Below, piece after piece: positions 5,819 to 6,500 of a stretch of DNA of 6,500 bases. The notes below the pieces were generated by a model. It was not told where the DNA came from. It saw nothing but the letters and a program-made list of their open reading frames with translations, and did no database searches. Made by a program: the position numbers and the translations under genes. How positions within the stretch are numbered: position 1 is the stretch's first letter; every line of letters begins with the position of its first letter. Source of the DNA: Sedimenticola sp. (GTDB lineage: Bacteria > Pseudomonadota > Gammaproteobacteria > Chromatiales > Chromatiaceae); contig JAPHUG010000040.1 in the NCBI GenBank assembly GCA_026197195.1, forward strand, positions 1 through 6,500, given 5' to 3'.

Positions 5819-6500
5819 ACTCACTCCTGCTTGTCGATACGGAGTAACCGTTTGGGTCTGGGGCAGCTAGGAAACCGATGTGCTACAGGCACGCCATGTT
5901 TCGTAAAGATCACTGCTGAACCAGTTAAAGGAGAAATCACACCTCGACAACAGGCTAATAATTTCAATCAACCTATGGTGCGTTTTGTACAACGCGCTGA
6001 TTAAAAATCAGTATGCCCGATTGTTGTCATTGGCAACATGGCGTGAAGCTGACACAACTGTAAACTACAGAAATTGACTAGGCCTGAAGGTCTTACTAGG
6101 GGCCGAATGCTTTAAGCGTCACAGCTGCATATTTTAAGGGTTATAGGCCATTAAGTTCATGCTTCCTGATCATGAGAGGTGACAGAGTCCGCTGTCATCG
6201 CCTGTTGAGATACAGAGCCACTATAGCCTATTACACACTCAATAGCTGTTTTATTTTATGTGGAGACAGGGTTCGGCCTACAACGACGGGCTTTAGGAAA
6301 GGATAAATCCTATTAGGTTGCTCACCAGGTATAGAGGAAAAAGCTATCGCCATAGCCTATTTCATTCTGCGCTATCCGTAAGGTATCAATTACATCATCA
6401 AAGCAACGCCTCGATGCCTGGTATTAAAAGTCACTACCCCTATGCTTGACCTGGAGAAACGATTTAACCATAGCAATATCGTCCCCCTCTGAGTTTCAAA
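5819..6500. other. Gene-free region at the right end of the window
   Basis: I see no credible gene on either strand: stops are frequent in all frames, and the longest open stretch (plus strand, 5813-6004) has no ribosome-binding site and no recognisable protein. Small stem-loops are present: GCGTT-TTGTAC-AACGC (5980-5995), CTGATT-AAA-AATCAG (5997-6011) and TGACAG-AGTCCG-CTGTCA (6180-6197). The 10-mer ATAGCCTATT occurs directly repeated at 6223-6232 and 6352-6361. Some of this is presumably promoter for the DUF1488 gene at 5818, but I could not pick a convincing -35/-10 pair. Confidence 0.5.
6178..6199. repeat. Stem-loop in the gene-free right end
   Basis: TGACAG (6180-6185) and CTGTCA (6192-6197) form a perfect 6-bp stem with a 6-nt loop, extended to 8 bp by one wobble and one G-C pair. 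No T run follows in either direction, so it is not an obvious terminator. It could belong to an unannotated small RNA or be an operator. Confidence 0.3.

Noticed and set aside
5813..6004. Plus-strand open frame of 63 codons upstream of the DUF1488 gene
   Set aside because: Starts antisense to the DUF1488 start region, has no ribosome-binding site and no recognisable sequence.
2229..6252. Shared 12-mer AATAGCTGTTTT at 2229-2240 and 6241-6252
   Set aside because: The match does not extend on either side, and a 12-mer match is expected by chance in a window this long.

Overview
This window reads as chromosomal DNA of a proteobacterium, most likely a gammaproteobacterium. The reasons are two DUF1488 proteins, bacterial Shine-Dalgarno sites, Sec-type signal peptides and moderate GC. 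I cannot name a genus. All six genes I can support lie on the minus strand, so transcription runs from right to left. There is no rRNA, tRNA, CRISPR array, transposase or prophage gene.

Layout from the right, in transcription order. Positions 5819-6500 hold no credible gene, only small hairpins and a short direct repeat. Then comes a DUF1488 protein (5519-5818), followed by a 184-bp gap with two clear inverted repeats. Next is a two-gene operon: a DUF1611 P-loop protein (4060-5334) and an alanine/ornithine-racemase-like PLP enzyme (2987-4063), joined by an ATGA stop/start overlap. After a 269-bp gap with a plausible promoter lies a second, diverged DUF1488 protein (2442-2717), followed by a hairpin terminator. 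A roughly 580-bp gene-free stretch leads to a structured 5' leader and a second two-gene operon: a secreted cysteine-rich repeat protein (797-1819) and a secreted trypsin-fold serine protease (1-800). These two are also joined by ATGA, and the protease runs off the left edge.

The two operons are the interesting content. In the first, a DUF1611 enzyme is paired with a PLP racemase. The characterised DUF1611 protein DgcN acts in D-glutamate catabolism with an enolase-superfamily racemase (DgcA) that works on the N-acetylated amino acid. A PLP racemase needs a free amino group, so chemistry here should run in a different order or on a different substrate. This suggests an uncharacterised D-amino-acid or diamino-acid route.

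In the second, a protein with three tandem Cys repeats is translationally coupled to a chymotrypsin-fold protease whose pocket residues look elastase-like rather than trypsin-like. Repeats 1 and 3 have identical C-x15-C-x10-C-x4-C-x6-CC spacing; repeat 2 has lost four of the six cysteines. The layout suggests a secreted binding-protein/protease pair. Its mRNA leader can fold into three consecutive hairpins, the last of which would bury the ribosome-binding site.
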